From assembly GCA_019635755.1 (NCBI GenBank), contig JAHBYW010000001.1:1-64000 (forward strand): 64,000 nucleotides of DNA, written 5' to 3'. The DNA comes from Rhizobiaceae bacterium. Its GTDB lineage: Bacteria; Pseudomonadota; Alphaproteobacteria; Rhizobiales; Rhizobiaceae. The position numbers were made by a program, and so were the translations under genes. Below, in pieces: positions 38,548 to 46,359 of this stretch (the first letter of the stretch is position 1; every line of letters starts with the position of its first letter). Below the pieces are notes generated by a model, which made no database searches, was not told the origin of the DNA, and was given only the letters and a program-made list of their open reading frames with translations.

Positions 38548-39599
38548 GTCCAAAGCCCCCCGCCGCCCAGCGGCTCGAAATAGCGTTCGATGTCGGACGA
38601 GTCGACCGCCTCGATCGTTGCCGGACGCCAGCGCGGCGTGCCGTCCTTGTCAATGATGGCGGCGCGGATTCCCTCATAGAAATCGTGGCCGGCGAGCATG
38701 CGGTTCACGATCCGGAACTCAAGTTCGAGGCATTCGTCCAGCGACAGCATGGAGCCCGCCGAGAGCATCCGCGCGGTGACGTGGAGGCTGGTGGGGGAGC
38801 GGCTGCGCAGCGCCGCGAGCGCCGTGCGGGCAAGCTCGTCCGCAGCAGAGGCCTGTTCCAGCCCGGCGACCAGCGCGCCGACGTCGTCGACCGCGAAATG
38901 ATGCTGGATCGAGTGGAGCGCTGCTTCGTCGGTCTCCGCCGGCGCAGGGCTGCTCGCCGCCTTCAGCACGGAGGCCACGTCACCGGTCTCGGCGACGCCG
39001 TCCAGCACTGCCGGCAGGCCGGCCGCGTCGATGCAATGCGTGGCAAGCCCGGCCCAGCAGGCATCCCCGCGCCTGATGCGAGTGCCGGTCAGGCCGAGAT
39101 AGGCACCGAAGCTGCCCTTCAGCCGGGACAGCAGGTAGCTGGCACCGACATCGGGGAAGAAACCAATGCCGACCTCCGGCATGGCGAAGACCGCGTTCTC
39201 GGTCATCACGCGATGCGACCCGTGGAACGAGATGCCGACGCCGCCACCCATCACGATGCCGTCCACCAGCGCGACATAGGGCTTGGGGAAGTTGGCGATC
39301 TGGAGGTTCAGGCGGTACTCGTCGGCGAAGAAGTCGACCGGGGGGCGCCCTGCCCTCCCCGCCTCGTAGATCCGCACAATGTCGCCGCCGGCCGAGAACG
39401 CACGCCCCTCGGCGCGGACCACCACGGCGCTCACCGCATCGTCGCCGGCCCAGGCATCCAGGGCCCGCGCGAGCGCCTTTACCATCGAATGGGTCACTGC
39501 GTTGAGCGCCGCCGGCCGGGCGAGCGTGACAAGGCCGATCCGTCCGCGCAGCTCGAAACGGATCTCCCCGCCGCCACCGAAATCCTCGGCGAAATCCAT
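38544..39599 (-). CDS. 3-hydroxyisobutyryl-CoA hydrolase (crotonase fold)
   Basis: This 351-residue enzyme is predicted to release 3-hydroxyisobutyrate in valine breakdown. The crotonase oxyanion-hole segments AFSAGGDIVRIYEA and MGGGVGISFHGSHRVM are present, with PEVGIGFFPDVGASYLLSRL typical of the hydrolase branch. The long C-terminal half (LECLEL-type EFRIVNRML) separates it from simple enoyl-CoA hydratases. It overlaps the DUF6163 gene by 4 bases. Confidence 0.88.
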   Translation of the reverse strand: MDFAEDFGGGGEIRFELRGRIGLVTLARPAALNAVTHSMVKALARALDAWAGDDAVSAVVVRAEGRAFSAGGDIVRIYEAGRAGRPPVDFFADEYRLNLQIANFPKPYVALVDGIVMGGGVGISFHGSHRVMTENAVFAMPEVGIGFFPDVGASYLLSRLKGSFGAYLGLTGTRIRRGDACWAGLATHCIDAAGLPAVLDGVAETGDVASVLKAASSPAPAETDEAALHSIQHHFAVDDVGALVAGLEQASAADELARTALAALRSRSPTSLHVTARMLSAGSMLSLDECLELEFRIVNRMLAGHDFYEGIRAAIIDKDGTPRWRPATIEAVDSSDIERYFEPLGGGGLWT

Positions 39600-39667
39600 G
39601 CGTGAACCTGTCCTCCCGGCGGCAGTGCTAGGCGTGGGCCAGGAGAGCGTCAATGGCAAGCGGCATG

Positions 39668-41059
39668 CTAGATGTGGGCGGCGTTGACCCACAGATGCAC
39701 CAACACGCTCGCCGCATAGCCGAGGCCGATGGCCCAGGCCCAGCGGAGGTGGTTCATGAAGGTGTAGTGGTTGCGCACGAGCCCCATCAGCACGACGCCC
39801 GCGGCCGAGCCGATGGACACCAGGCTGCCGCCGACGCCCGTGCTGAGCGTGATCAGCATCCATTGCCCGCTGGACATTTCGGGGTTCATCGTCAGCACTG
39901 CGAACATCAGCGGGATGTTGTCGAAGGCCGCTCCGAGAACGCCGATCGCGATGTTCGCATAGGTCGGCCCGAGGTCGAGATAGAGGAAGTTCGACACCAC
40001 CTCGAGGTAGCCGACGACGCCGAGGCCGCCCACGGCGAAGATGATGCCGAAGAAGAACAGCAGCGTGTCCCATTCGACATGCCGCATCTGTCGGAGCGAA
40101 TCGAACGCCAGTTCCTCGTCGTTGCGACGCGTGCCGAGCCGCTGCAGCAGGTAGCTGTACATCTGCAGGTAGCCGAGGCCGAGCATCATGCCGAGCGCGG
40201 GCGGCAGGTGGAACAGGCTCTTGAACGCCACCGCCGTCGCCAGCGTGGCGCCGAAGAGCGCGATGACCACCCCGCCGCCATGCTTCATCTTGCGGATGTA
40301 TCCGTCGGACGCGGGCGCCCCGGTCGGCACGCTGAAATGCATGAAGGCCGCGGGGATGAGGAAATTGACCAGCGAGGGCAGGAAGAGGTTGAAGAACTCC
40401 AGGAACTGCAGCTTTCCCTTCTGCCAGACCATCAGCGAGGTGATGTCGCCGAACGGGGAGAACACTCCACCGGCGTTGGCGGCGACAACGATGATGATGC
40501 AGCCCAGCACAATGAACTGGTAATTGCCGACGCCGACCGCGACCACCACCGCGCCCATGACCAGCGCGGTCGTGAGGTTGTCGATGATCGGGCCGAACAC
40601 GAAGGCCAGTCCGCCGACCAGCCAGAACAGCTGGCGGTAGGAGAGGTTCAGGCTGACGAGGCGCGTCCGCAGCGCCTCGAAGGCCCGCCGCTCCTGCATC
40701 GTGTTCACATAGGTGATGGCAACGACCAGGAAGAGCATGAGCTCGCCATAGTCCAGGATCACGTGCTTCGCGGCCGCTTCAAGCGCGGCGCTCTGGCCGT
40801 TGGCCGCGTAGGTGATCCCCAGCAGCGCCCAGATCAGCCCGGCCGCCAGCATCACCGGCTTGGACTTGCGCATGTGGATGGCCTTTTCGACCGCCACGAG
40901 ACCGTAGGCGACGAAGAAGATCATCAGCGCGAAATAGCCGACGGGGTGTCGCGTCAGGTCAAGGAGCGGTGCGAGCTCCTGCCCATGGGCAAGCGTCGTC
41001 AGAGAGGGGAGGATCAGGATCGCAGTCAGGAGGGGCGGCCAACCGGTCCCGCGACGCAT
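39668..41059 (-). CDS. nhaD: Na+/H+ antiporter NhaD-type
   Basis: This 463-residue polytopic protein has about 12 helices and a signal-like first helix (LILPSLTTLAHGQELA). The IT-superfamily/NhaD landmarks are FVFGPIIDNLTTALVMG and VVVAANAGGVFSPFGDITSLMVW. It probably exports Na+ or Li+ for pH and salt homeostasis. It is divergent from a DUF2066 gene. Confidence 0.86.
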   Translation of the reverse strand: MRRGTGWPPLLTAILILPSLTTLAHGQELAPLLDLTRHPVGYFALMIFFVAYGLVAVEKAIHMRKSKPVMLAAGLIWALLGITYAANGQSAALEAAAKHVILDYGELMLFLVVAITYVNTMQERRAFEALRTRLVSLNLSYRQLFWLVGGLAFVFGPIIDNLTTALVMGAVVVAVGVGNYQFIVLGCIIIVVAANAGGVFSPFGDITSLMVWQKGKLQFLEFFNLFLPSLVNFLIPAAFMHFSVPTGAPASDGYIRKMKHGGGVVIALFGATLATAVAFKSLFHLPPALGMMLGLGYLQMYSYLLQRLGTRRNDEELAFDSLRQMRHVEWDTLLFFFGIIFAVGGLGVVGYLEVVSNFLYLDLGPTYANIAIGVLGAAFDNIPLMFAVLTMNPEMSSGQWMLITLSTGVGGSLVSIGSAAGVVLMGLVRNHYTFMNHLRWAWAIGLGYAASVLVHLWVNAAHI

Positions 41060-41206
41060 CCTCCCTCCCTGGCAGTTGTCGCTGATTGTTGGAATCGATC
41101 ATCCGTGGACAGTTGCCGGATGTAGAGCCCCGCCCCGTTGCCCCAGGCGCGATTCCGGTCGGTCCAGACGCTTTCGCCGTCATCCTGGCCGTGGAAGAAT
41201 GCCCGG

Positions 41207-42040
41207 ATGATGCCTGTCGCCCTCCCACACCGCTCCGTATCGGCGTGGATCATGCTCCTTCTGGCGATGGCCGGCGCGCCGGCACGAGCCGTCGACCTCG
41301 AATCGCTCTACCAATCGCAGGCGATCGTCACCGGACAGGGCGAGGCCAACCGTCAGTTGGGCTTCGAGATCTGCTTCCGGCAGGTGCTGGTCCGCGTCTC
41401 CGGCGACCAGCGCGTGCCGGACGAGCCTGCCATCGCCACGCTCGTCCCGAGCGCCGGCGACTATGTGGTCTCGTTCCGCTACCGCGACCGGCTCGAGGGC
41501 GTCCCGATCCACGACGAGCAGGGTACCTACGATCGGCCGCACGACCTCTACTGCCAGTTCGACCCGGCTCAGATCGACCCTCTCCTGGCTTCGGTCGGAC
41601 GCAGGCCCTGGTTGGAGCAGCGTCCGCCGGTCTTGGTCCTTCTCGCGGTGCGGCGCGGCGAGAAGGCGTTCGCGCTCGCCAGCGACGGCGAGGACGGGCC
41701 TTTCATGGCGGAATCGCTCGCCGCCGCGGCCGAGCCGCTGGCGATTGAGGCGATGCTTCCCGATACCGGCATGCTGGAGGCGGCCGGAATTGATGCGACG
41801 ACCATTCCTGATGCGGCCCTGTCCGCGACGGCATCGGTGGCGGCCACGGTTCCTGGCGCCGTGCCGCTGGTGGGCACGCTCGAATGGAGCGACGGGGAAC
41901 TGGGCTGGATATCCACCTGGCGGATGGCGCACGATGGCACCGAACATCGCTGGGAGGTGCGCGGCGTAAGCTTCGACGACGCCTTCCGCGCCGCGATGCG
42001 GGGGGCGGCGCAGATCCTGTCCGGCAACGCCGCCCGCTAG
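41207..42040 (+). CDS. DUF2066 family secreted protein
   Basis: This 277-residue protein has a signal peptide (AWIMLLLAMAGAPARA) followed by the DUF2066 pattern VTGQGEANRQLGFEICFRQVLVRVSGD. The role of the family is unknown. Two consecutive ATG codons (41207, 41210) may both serve; GGAAG lies 9 bases upstream. The neighbour hemB is separate, with its own upstream region. Confidence 0.8.
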   Translation: MMPVALPHRSVSAWIMLLLAMAGAPARAVDLESLYQSQAIVTGQGEANRQLGFEICFRQVLVRVSGDQRVPDEPAIATLVPSAGDYVVSFRYRDRLEGVPIHDEQGTYDRPHDLYCQFDPAQIDPLLASVGRRPWLEQRPPVLVLLAVRRGEKAFALASDGEDGPFMAESLAAAAEPLAIEAMLPDTGMLEAAGIDATTIPDAALSATASVAATVPGAVPLVGTLEWSDGELGWISTWRMAHDGTEHRWEVRGVSFDDAFRAAMRGAAQILSGNAAR

Positions 42041-42109
42041 GGCATTGTGCGGCACGTTGAGATCACCTTGCGCCGCACAAATGCAGCCAAATCAATGAGA
42101 TGAACCCTT

Positions 42110-42140
42110 ATCCCGAAAACCGCTGCGCACGTTTCGGGAT
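42110..42140. repeat. intergenic palindromic repeat of rhizobial type
   Basis: ATCCCGAAAAC and GTTTCGGGAT form an imperfect hairpin around CGCTGCGCAC, with flanking GATCATG. This sequence class (CCCGAAAACCG ... TTTTCGGGATCATG) is a well-known scattered intergenic element in rhizobial genomes. Only one copy is in the window, in the 188-base gap before hemB. It may affect mRNA stability. Confidence 0.55.
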
Positions 42141-42228
42141 CATGGTCCGGCCGCCGCGCTATGCGCCGCATTGGTCGCGCCGCGGCGGCATGGTAGAGGC
42201 TTGGCGCGACAGGACGGAAGGCACGGGC

Positions 42229-43260
42229 ATGGACCAACACACTCCCACCCGGGCGGCCGGTGGCCGGACGGTCGACGAGATCACCGAGGGGCGACGCCTG
42301 CGGCGGATGCGCAAGGCCGACTGGTCCCGGCGCCTGGTGCGCGAGACGCAGGTGACGGTCGACGACCTGATCTGGCCGATCTTCCTGACCGAAGGCCAGG
42401 ACGTGCGCGAACCCATCGCGGCGATGCCGGGCGTCTTCCGGCTCTCCGTCGATGTCGCGGTCCAGGAAGCCGAGCGCGCGCGGCGCCTCGGGATTCCGGC
42501 GCTGGCGACCTTCCCCAATGTCGACCTCCGGCTGAAGGACGTCACCGGGTCGGAAATCCTCAACCCCGACAATCTGATCAACCGCGCGACGCGCGCCATC
42601 AAGGCCGCCGTGCCCGATATCGGCATCATCACCGACGCGGCGCTCGATCCGTTCACCGACCACGGCCACGACGGCATCCTGCGCGGCGGCGTCATCGTCA
42701 ACGACGAGACCGTTGACCAGGTCGCCGCTGCCGCCGTCCTGCAGGCGGCGGCGGGGGCCGACATCATCGCGCCGTCGGACATGATGGACGGCCGCATCGG
42801 CGCGATCCGCGACGCGCTGGACGCGAACGGCTTCCAGGACGTTGCGATCATGTCCTATGCGACCAAGTTCGCTTCGGCCTTCTACGGCCCCTATCGGGAA
42901 GCGATCGGCACCGCCGGCCTCCTGAAGGGGGACAAGAAGACGTACTATCTCGACCCGGCGAACGGCGACGAGGCGATGCGCGAGATCGAGCAGGACCTGG
43001 CCGAGGGCGCGGACATGATCATGGTCAAGCCCGGCCTGCCCTATCTCGACGTCATCCGGCGCGCCAAGGACGAATTCTCCGTTCCCACCTTCGCCTACCA
43101 GGTGTCCGGCGAGTATTCGATGATCAAGGCGTCGGCCGCCAACGGCTGGATCGACGGCGAACGGGCGATGATGGAAAGCCTGCTGGCGTTCAAGCGCGCC
43201 GGATGCGACGGCGTCCTGACCTATTTCGCGCCCGAAGTCGCGGCACTGCTGAAGGGGTGA
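42229..43260 (+). CDS. hemB: delta-aminolevulinic acid dehydratase
   Basis: This 343-residue enzyme condenses two ALA molecules to porphobilinogen for heme, B12 and siroheme. The Schiff-base lysines are in SYATKFASAFYGP and MIMVKPGLPYLD. The metal-site region reads DAALDPFTDHGHDG, with no Cys ligands, so it is the Mg- rather than the Zn-dependent class. The start MDQHTPTRAAG was chosen by family fit; the ORF could extend upstream. One base overlaps the next gene. Confidence 0.95.
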   Translation: MDQHTPTRAAGGRTVDEITEGRRLRRMRKADWSRRLVRETQVTVDDLIWPIFLTEGQDVREPIAAMPGVFRLSVDVAVQEAERARRLGIPALATFPNVDLRLKDVTGSEILNPDNLINRATRAIKAAVPDIGIITDAALDPFTDHGHDGILRGGVIVNDETVDQVAAAAVLQAAAGADIIAPSDMMDGRIGAIRDALDANGFQDVAIMSYATKFASAFYGPYREAIGTAGLLKGDKKTYYLDPANGDEAMREIEQDLAEGADMIMVKPGLPYLDVIRRAKDEFSVPTFAYQVSGEYSMIKASAANGWIDGERAMMESLLAFKRAGCDGVLTYFAPEVAALLKG

Positions 43261-43610
43261 TGACGGGCCGCCTTCTCGTCGCCGCCGGCGGGCTCAGCGG
43301 AGCCGCCGGCGTGGCGCTCTCCGCGATGGCCGCGCATGCGGGCGGCGCCAACACGACCACAGCGGCGACGTTCCTCCTGTTTCATGCACCGGCGCTCCTC
43401 GTGCTGGGCCTCGCCGATGCAGGTCGCGTCGCCCGCATTGGCGGCGCGGTGCTGGCGGTCGGCCTCGTGCTTTTCGCCGGAGACCTCCTCGCCCGCGACC
43501 TCGCGGGCGACCGGCTGTTCCCCTATTCGGCGCCCGCGGGAGGACTGCTGCTGATCGCCGGCTGGCTGGCGGTCGGAGCGTCCGCCCTGTTCCCGCGTGG
43601 CCTGGACTAG
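43260..43610 (+). CDS. DUF423 family membrane protein
   Basis: This 116-residue protein has four hydrophobic helices and the DUF423-like N-terminus LLVAAGGLSGAAGVALSAMAAH. Function unknown. The ATG overlaps the hemB stop by one base (TGATG), so it is cotranscribed. Its stop overlaps the convergent 52-residue gene by 3 bases. Confidence 0.78.
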   Translation: MTGRLLVAAGGLSGAAGVALSAMAAHAGGANTTTAATFLLFHAPALLVLGLADAGRVARIGGAVLAVGLVLFAGDLLARDLAGDRLFPYSAPAGGLLLIAGWLAVGASALFPRGLD

Positions 43611-43765
43611 CGCCCGGCGTCAGGCAGTCGAGTCAGCCGCTGCAGCGGATGGAAGCGGGGCCGCACGGGCGCTTCGAACCGCTCCTCGAATTCGCGCTTG
43701 CGCTGCTGCGGAATGCCCCAGTGGTCGCGGTTGATCTCATCGAACAGAAACTTAACGGGGTGCAT
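43607..43765 (-). CDS. small conserved-looking protein, 52 residues
   Basis: This short gene starts at an ATG with an excellent ribosome site (AAGGAGG, 6 bases away) and codes for MHPVKFLFDEINRDHWGIPQ followed by a basic/acidic helix (QRKREFEERF). It is divergent from a LacI regulator, and the first of three identical operators overlaps its ribosome site. I do not know its family. The strong translation signal and tight control argue that it is real. Confidence 0.7.
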   Translation of the reverse strand: MHPVKFLFDEINRDHWGIPQQRKREFEERFEAPVRPRFHPLQRLTRLPDAGR

Positions 43766-43775
43766 GGCAACCTCC

Positions 43776-43789
43776 TTGAACCGATCCAA
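43776..43789. promoter_or_regulatory. LacI-type operator, copy 1
   Basis: TTGAACCGATCCAA, a pseudo-palindrome with the central CG typical of LacI-family sites. It sits over the upstream part of the 52-residue gene's ribosome site. Confidence 0.7.
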
Positions 43790-43808
43790 TCTGCGCGCAG
43801 AACTGCGG

Positions 43809-43822
43809 TTGGATCGGTTCAA
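43809..43822. promoter_or_regulatory. LacI-type operator, copy 2
   Basis: TTGGATCGGTTCAA, the exact reverse complement of copies 1 and 3. Its centre is 33 bp from copy 1, about three helical turns, which suits looping or cooperative binding. Confidence 0.7.
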
Positions 43823-43857
43823 GTATGGAGCTCTCCGACGTGATGTCAAGCGAAATG

Positions 43858-43871
43858 TTGAACCGATCCAA
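43858..43871. promoter_or_regulatory. LacI-type operator, copy 3
   Basis: TTGAACCGATCCAA, identical to copy 1, 25 bases before the regulator's ATG and 49 bp centre-to-centre from copy 2. It would allow autorepression. Confidence 0.7.
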
Positions 43872-43895
43872 AACAAATGCTATCTCTGCACTGGG

Positions 43896-44969
43896 ATGGT
43901 GACGCGAATGCCCGCGCGAGTACGCAAGGTGAAGCTGGATGACGTGGCGAAGGCGGCCGGCGTCTCCCGCGGGACGGCATCCAACGTCTTCAGTCGCCCC
44001 GAGATCGTCAGCCCGGAGTTGCGCGAACGCGTGCTGGGCACCGCACGCAGCCTTGGCTATGCGGGGCCAGACCCGCGCGGCCGCATGCTGCGGGCGGGCA
44101 AGGTCAACGCCATCGGCGTCGCCGGCCCCTGGCCCCTCTCCTACTTCTTCGACGATCCGTTCGCCCGCCTGGTCATGGAAGGCATCGGCGAGGTCTGCGA
44201 CGAGGCCGGCGCGGGCATCTCGCTGATCTCCGCGCTGGACGAGCGCCAGGTGTCGTGGAGCATCCAGAGCGCGCTGGTCGACGGATTCGTGCTGTTCTGC
44301 ATGGACGGAGGATCGCGGCTGGTCGACCTCACGCGAGAGCGGAACCTGCCCTTCGTCGCCCTCGACTTCGAGGCGAGCGAGCAAGGCATCTCGCGGATCT
44401 GGGTGGACGATGCTGCCGGGGCGCGGCTTGCGGCGCAACATCTGATCGACCTCGGTCACCGCGACTTCGCCGTCCTTGCGCTGCCCGGCGAAGACCTTGC
44501 GACCGGCCGGGTCACGGCGGACTGGGTAAGCGCGTCGAAATACCCCGGGCCGCGCGACCGCATCCGCGGCTATTTCGACATCCTCGCGGCACATGGCATC
44601 GACGTCGACCGCGTGCCGATCTACGAGACGGACAATGACGAGCAAACGACCCGCGCGGGCATGGAGGCGCTCTTCTCCCAGCACCGACCCAGCGCGATCC
44701 TCGCCATGTCGGACCGCATGGCGATCGTGGCGATCGGGTGGCTGGCCGAGCGCGGCATCGACGTGCCCGGACAGGTCTCGGTGATCGGCTTCGATGGCGT
44801 GCCGGAAGGCGCCCACTCTCGGCCGCCCCTGACCACGGTCGCGCAGCCCACTGTCGAGAAGGGGCGGCTGGCCGCGCAACTGATCCTCGATCCGCGCAGG
44901 GAGACGCGGCAGATCGAGCTGCCGCTCTCGCTCGTCCCGCGCGGCTCCACCGCCGCGCCCAAGATCTGA
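43896..44969 (+). CDS. LacI-family transcriptional regulator
   Basis: This 357-residue repressor has the LacI headpiece (VKLDDVAKAAGVSRGTASNVF) and hinge helix near residue 50. The periplasmic-binding-like effector domain has DGFVLFCMDGGS, RDFAVLALPGEDLA and AILAMSDRMAIVAIG. The ligand is probably a sugar or nucleoside but unknown. No transporter is adjacent; its visible targets are itself and the divergent 52-residue gene. ATG at 43908 is an alternative start. Confidence 0.88.
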   Translation: MVTRMPARVRKVKLDDVAKAAGVSRGTASNVFSRPEIVSPELRERVLGTARSLGYAGPDPRGRMLRAGKVNAIGVAGPWPLSYFFDDPFARLVMEGIGEVCDEAGAGISLISALDERQVSWSIQSALVDGFVLFCMDGGSRLVDLTRERNLPFVALDFEASEQGISRIWVDDAAGARLAAQHLIDLGHRDFAVLALPGEDLATGRVTADWVSASKYPGPRDRIRGYFDILAAHGIDVDRVPIYETDNDEQTTRAGMEALFSQHRPSAILAMSDRMAIVAIGWLAERGIDVPGQVSVIGFDGVPEGAHSRPPLTTVAQPTVEKGRLAAQLILDPRRETRQIELPLSLVPRGSTAAPKI

Positions 44970-44975
44970 CACGGC

Positions 44976-44991
44976 TTCACACAACTTTACA
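44976..44991 (+). promoter_or_regulatory. CpxR-box-like tandem repeat
   Basis: TTCACA and TTTACA are spaced exactly 10 bp apart. This matches OmpR/CpxR-family half-site spacing and the complement of the known GTAAA-N5-GTAAA box. It lies 79 bases before the CpxP-like gene whose operon encodes such a regulator. Confidence 0.45.
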
Positions 44992-45069
44992 TTGGCCCGG
45001 AACGTCCTAAACGAAGCGCATCTATCCCTGGCAGGGTCAGGACACCGAACCCCGCCAAAGGAGCAGACC

Positions 45070-45645
45070 ATGAACCCCGACAATCCCGAGAACATCGGCC
45101 ATCCGGAAGCCGCCCCGACCCCACCCCCGGCACCGGCCGCTCGCGCCGGATGGGCGCGCTATGCAACCATCGGCGCGATCGCCATCGCCGCGATCGGCGG
45201 CATCGGCCTCGCGACGGCAATGAGCGATGGCTTCGGCCGCGGCGGTCCCGGCATGTTCGGCCCCGGCATGCACCACGGCATGGACTTTTCCGGGCGCCAC
45301 GGCATGGGCTTCGGCGAGCGGCGCCTCGACCGCGTGCTGGACGAGATCGACGCCACGCCGGAGCAGGCCGAGAAGATCAAGGCGATCATCGACGCCGCCC
45401 GCGACGACCTCTCCCCGGTCGCCGAGGAGTTCCGCGATACGCGCGAGGAGGTGGCGAGCCTGCTCGGCGCCGCGACGATCGACCGCGCCGCGGCCGAGAC
45501 GCTACGCGCGGCGCGCATCGCCAAGGTTGACGAAGCATCGCGCCGGCTGACGTCGGCGGTGCTCGATGCCGTCGAGGTGCTAACGCCCGAGCAGCGCGCG
45601 ACACTGATCGAGCATTTCAAGGACCGCGGGCGCGGCCGCTGGTAG
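45070..45645 (+). CDS. periplasmic Spy/CpxP-like protein with one membrane helix
   Basis: This 191-residue protein has a Pro-rich cytoplasmic start and a membrane helix (YATIGAIAIAAIGGIGLA). A Met/His/Gly-rich segment (MFGPGMHHGMDF) could bind metal. An LTXXQ-like helical domain follows (LDEIDATPEQAEKIKAII, then EVLTPEQRATLIEHF). It resembles heavy-metal sensor/CpxP proteins. It begins an operon with a response regulator and histidine kinase and probably modulates the sensor. Confidence 0.8.
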   Translation: MNPDNPENIGHPEAAPTPPPAPAARAGWARYATIGAIAIAAIGGIGLATAMSDGFGRGGPGMFGPGMHHGMDFSGRHGMGFGERRLDRVLDEIDATPEQAEKIKAIIDAARDDLSPVAEEFRDTREEVASLLGAATIDRAAAETLRAARIAKVDEASRRLTSAVLDAVEVLTPEQRATLIEHFKDRGRGRW

Positions 45646-45661
45646 GACAGGACGGGCAGGC

Positions 45662-46354
45662 ATGGCGGAAAAGGTGCTGATCGTCGACGACGACACACGG
45701 CTGTCCGCCATGCTCGCAGACTATTTGTCGGGCAGCGGCTACAAGGTCAGCACCGCCGCCAACGCGACGGCCGGCCTGGCGGAACTCGCCAGGCAGGCGC
45801 CGGACGCGGTCATCCTCGACGTGATGCTGCCCGACATCGACGGCTTCGAGACCTGCAGGCGCATCCGCGCCACCTCGGACGTTCCCGTCCTGATGCTCAC
45901 CGCGCGCGGCGAGGACACCGACCGCATCGTCGGCCTCGAGCTCGGGGCCGACGACTACCTTCCCAAGCCCTTCAATCCGCGCGAACTGCTGGCGCGCCTG
46001 AAGGCCGTTCTGCGGCGGCGGGGCACCCCGCGCGGCCGCGTGATGCGCTTCGGCCGGCTGGAGATCGATCCCGGCTCGCGCACCGTGCGCATCGACGGCA
46101 TCGCGCGCGAACTGACCAGCTACCAATTCGACCTGCTGGTCGCGCTGGCCGAGAATGCCGGCCGCACCCTGTCGCGCGACAGCCTGCTCGACCTGGCGCG
46201 CGGCACCGAGCTCGAGGCGTTCGACCGCTCGATCGACGTCCACATCTCCCGGATCCGCGCCGCCATCGAAGACAATCCGAAGCGGCCACGGCGTATCGTC
46301 ACGGTGCGGGGGGTGGGGTATGTATTCGCCCGATACCAGGACGACGGGCGCTGA
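45662..46354 (+). CDS. OmpR-family response regulator (CpxR-like)
   Basis: This 230-residue regulator has a receiver with acidic pocket DDD at 9-11, phospho-acceptor Asp53 in VILDVMLPDIDG and Lys102 in LPKPF. The winged helix includes SYQFDLLVALAENAGRTLSR and RRIVTVRGVGYVF. It sits 16 bases after the CpxP-like gene and 5 before the kinase gene. Confidence 0.93.
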   Translation: MAEKVLIVDDDTRLSAMLADYLSGSGYKVSTAANATAGLAELARQAPDAVILDVMLPDIDGFETCRRIRATSDVPVLMLTARGEDTDRIVGLELGADDYLPKPFNPRELLARLKAVLRRRGTPRGRVMRFGRLEIDPGSRTVRIDGIARELTSYQFDLLVALAENAGRTLSRDSLLDLARGTELEAFDRSIDVHISRIRAAIEDNPKRPRRIVTVRGVGYVFARYQDDGR

Positions 46355-46359
46355 AAGGC

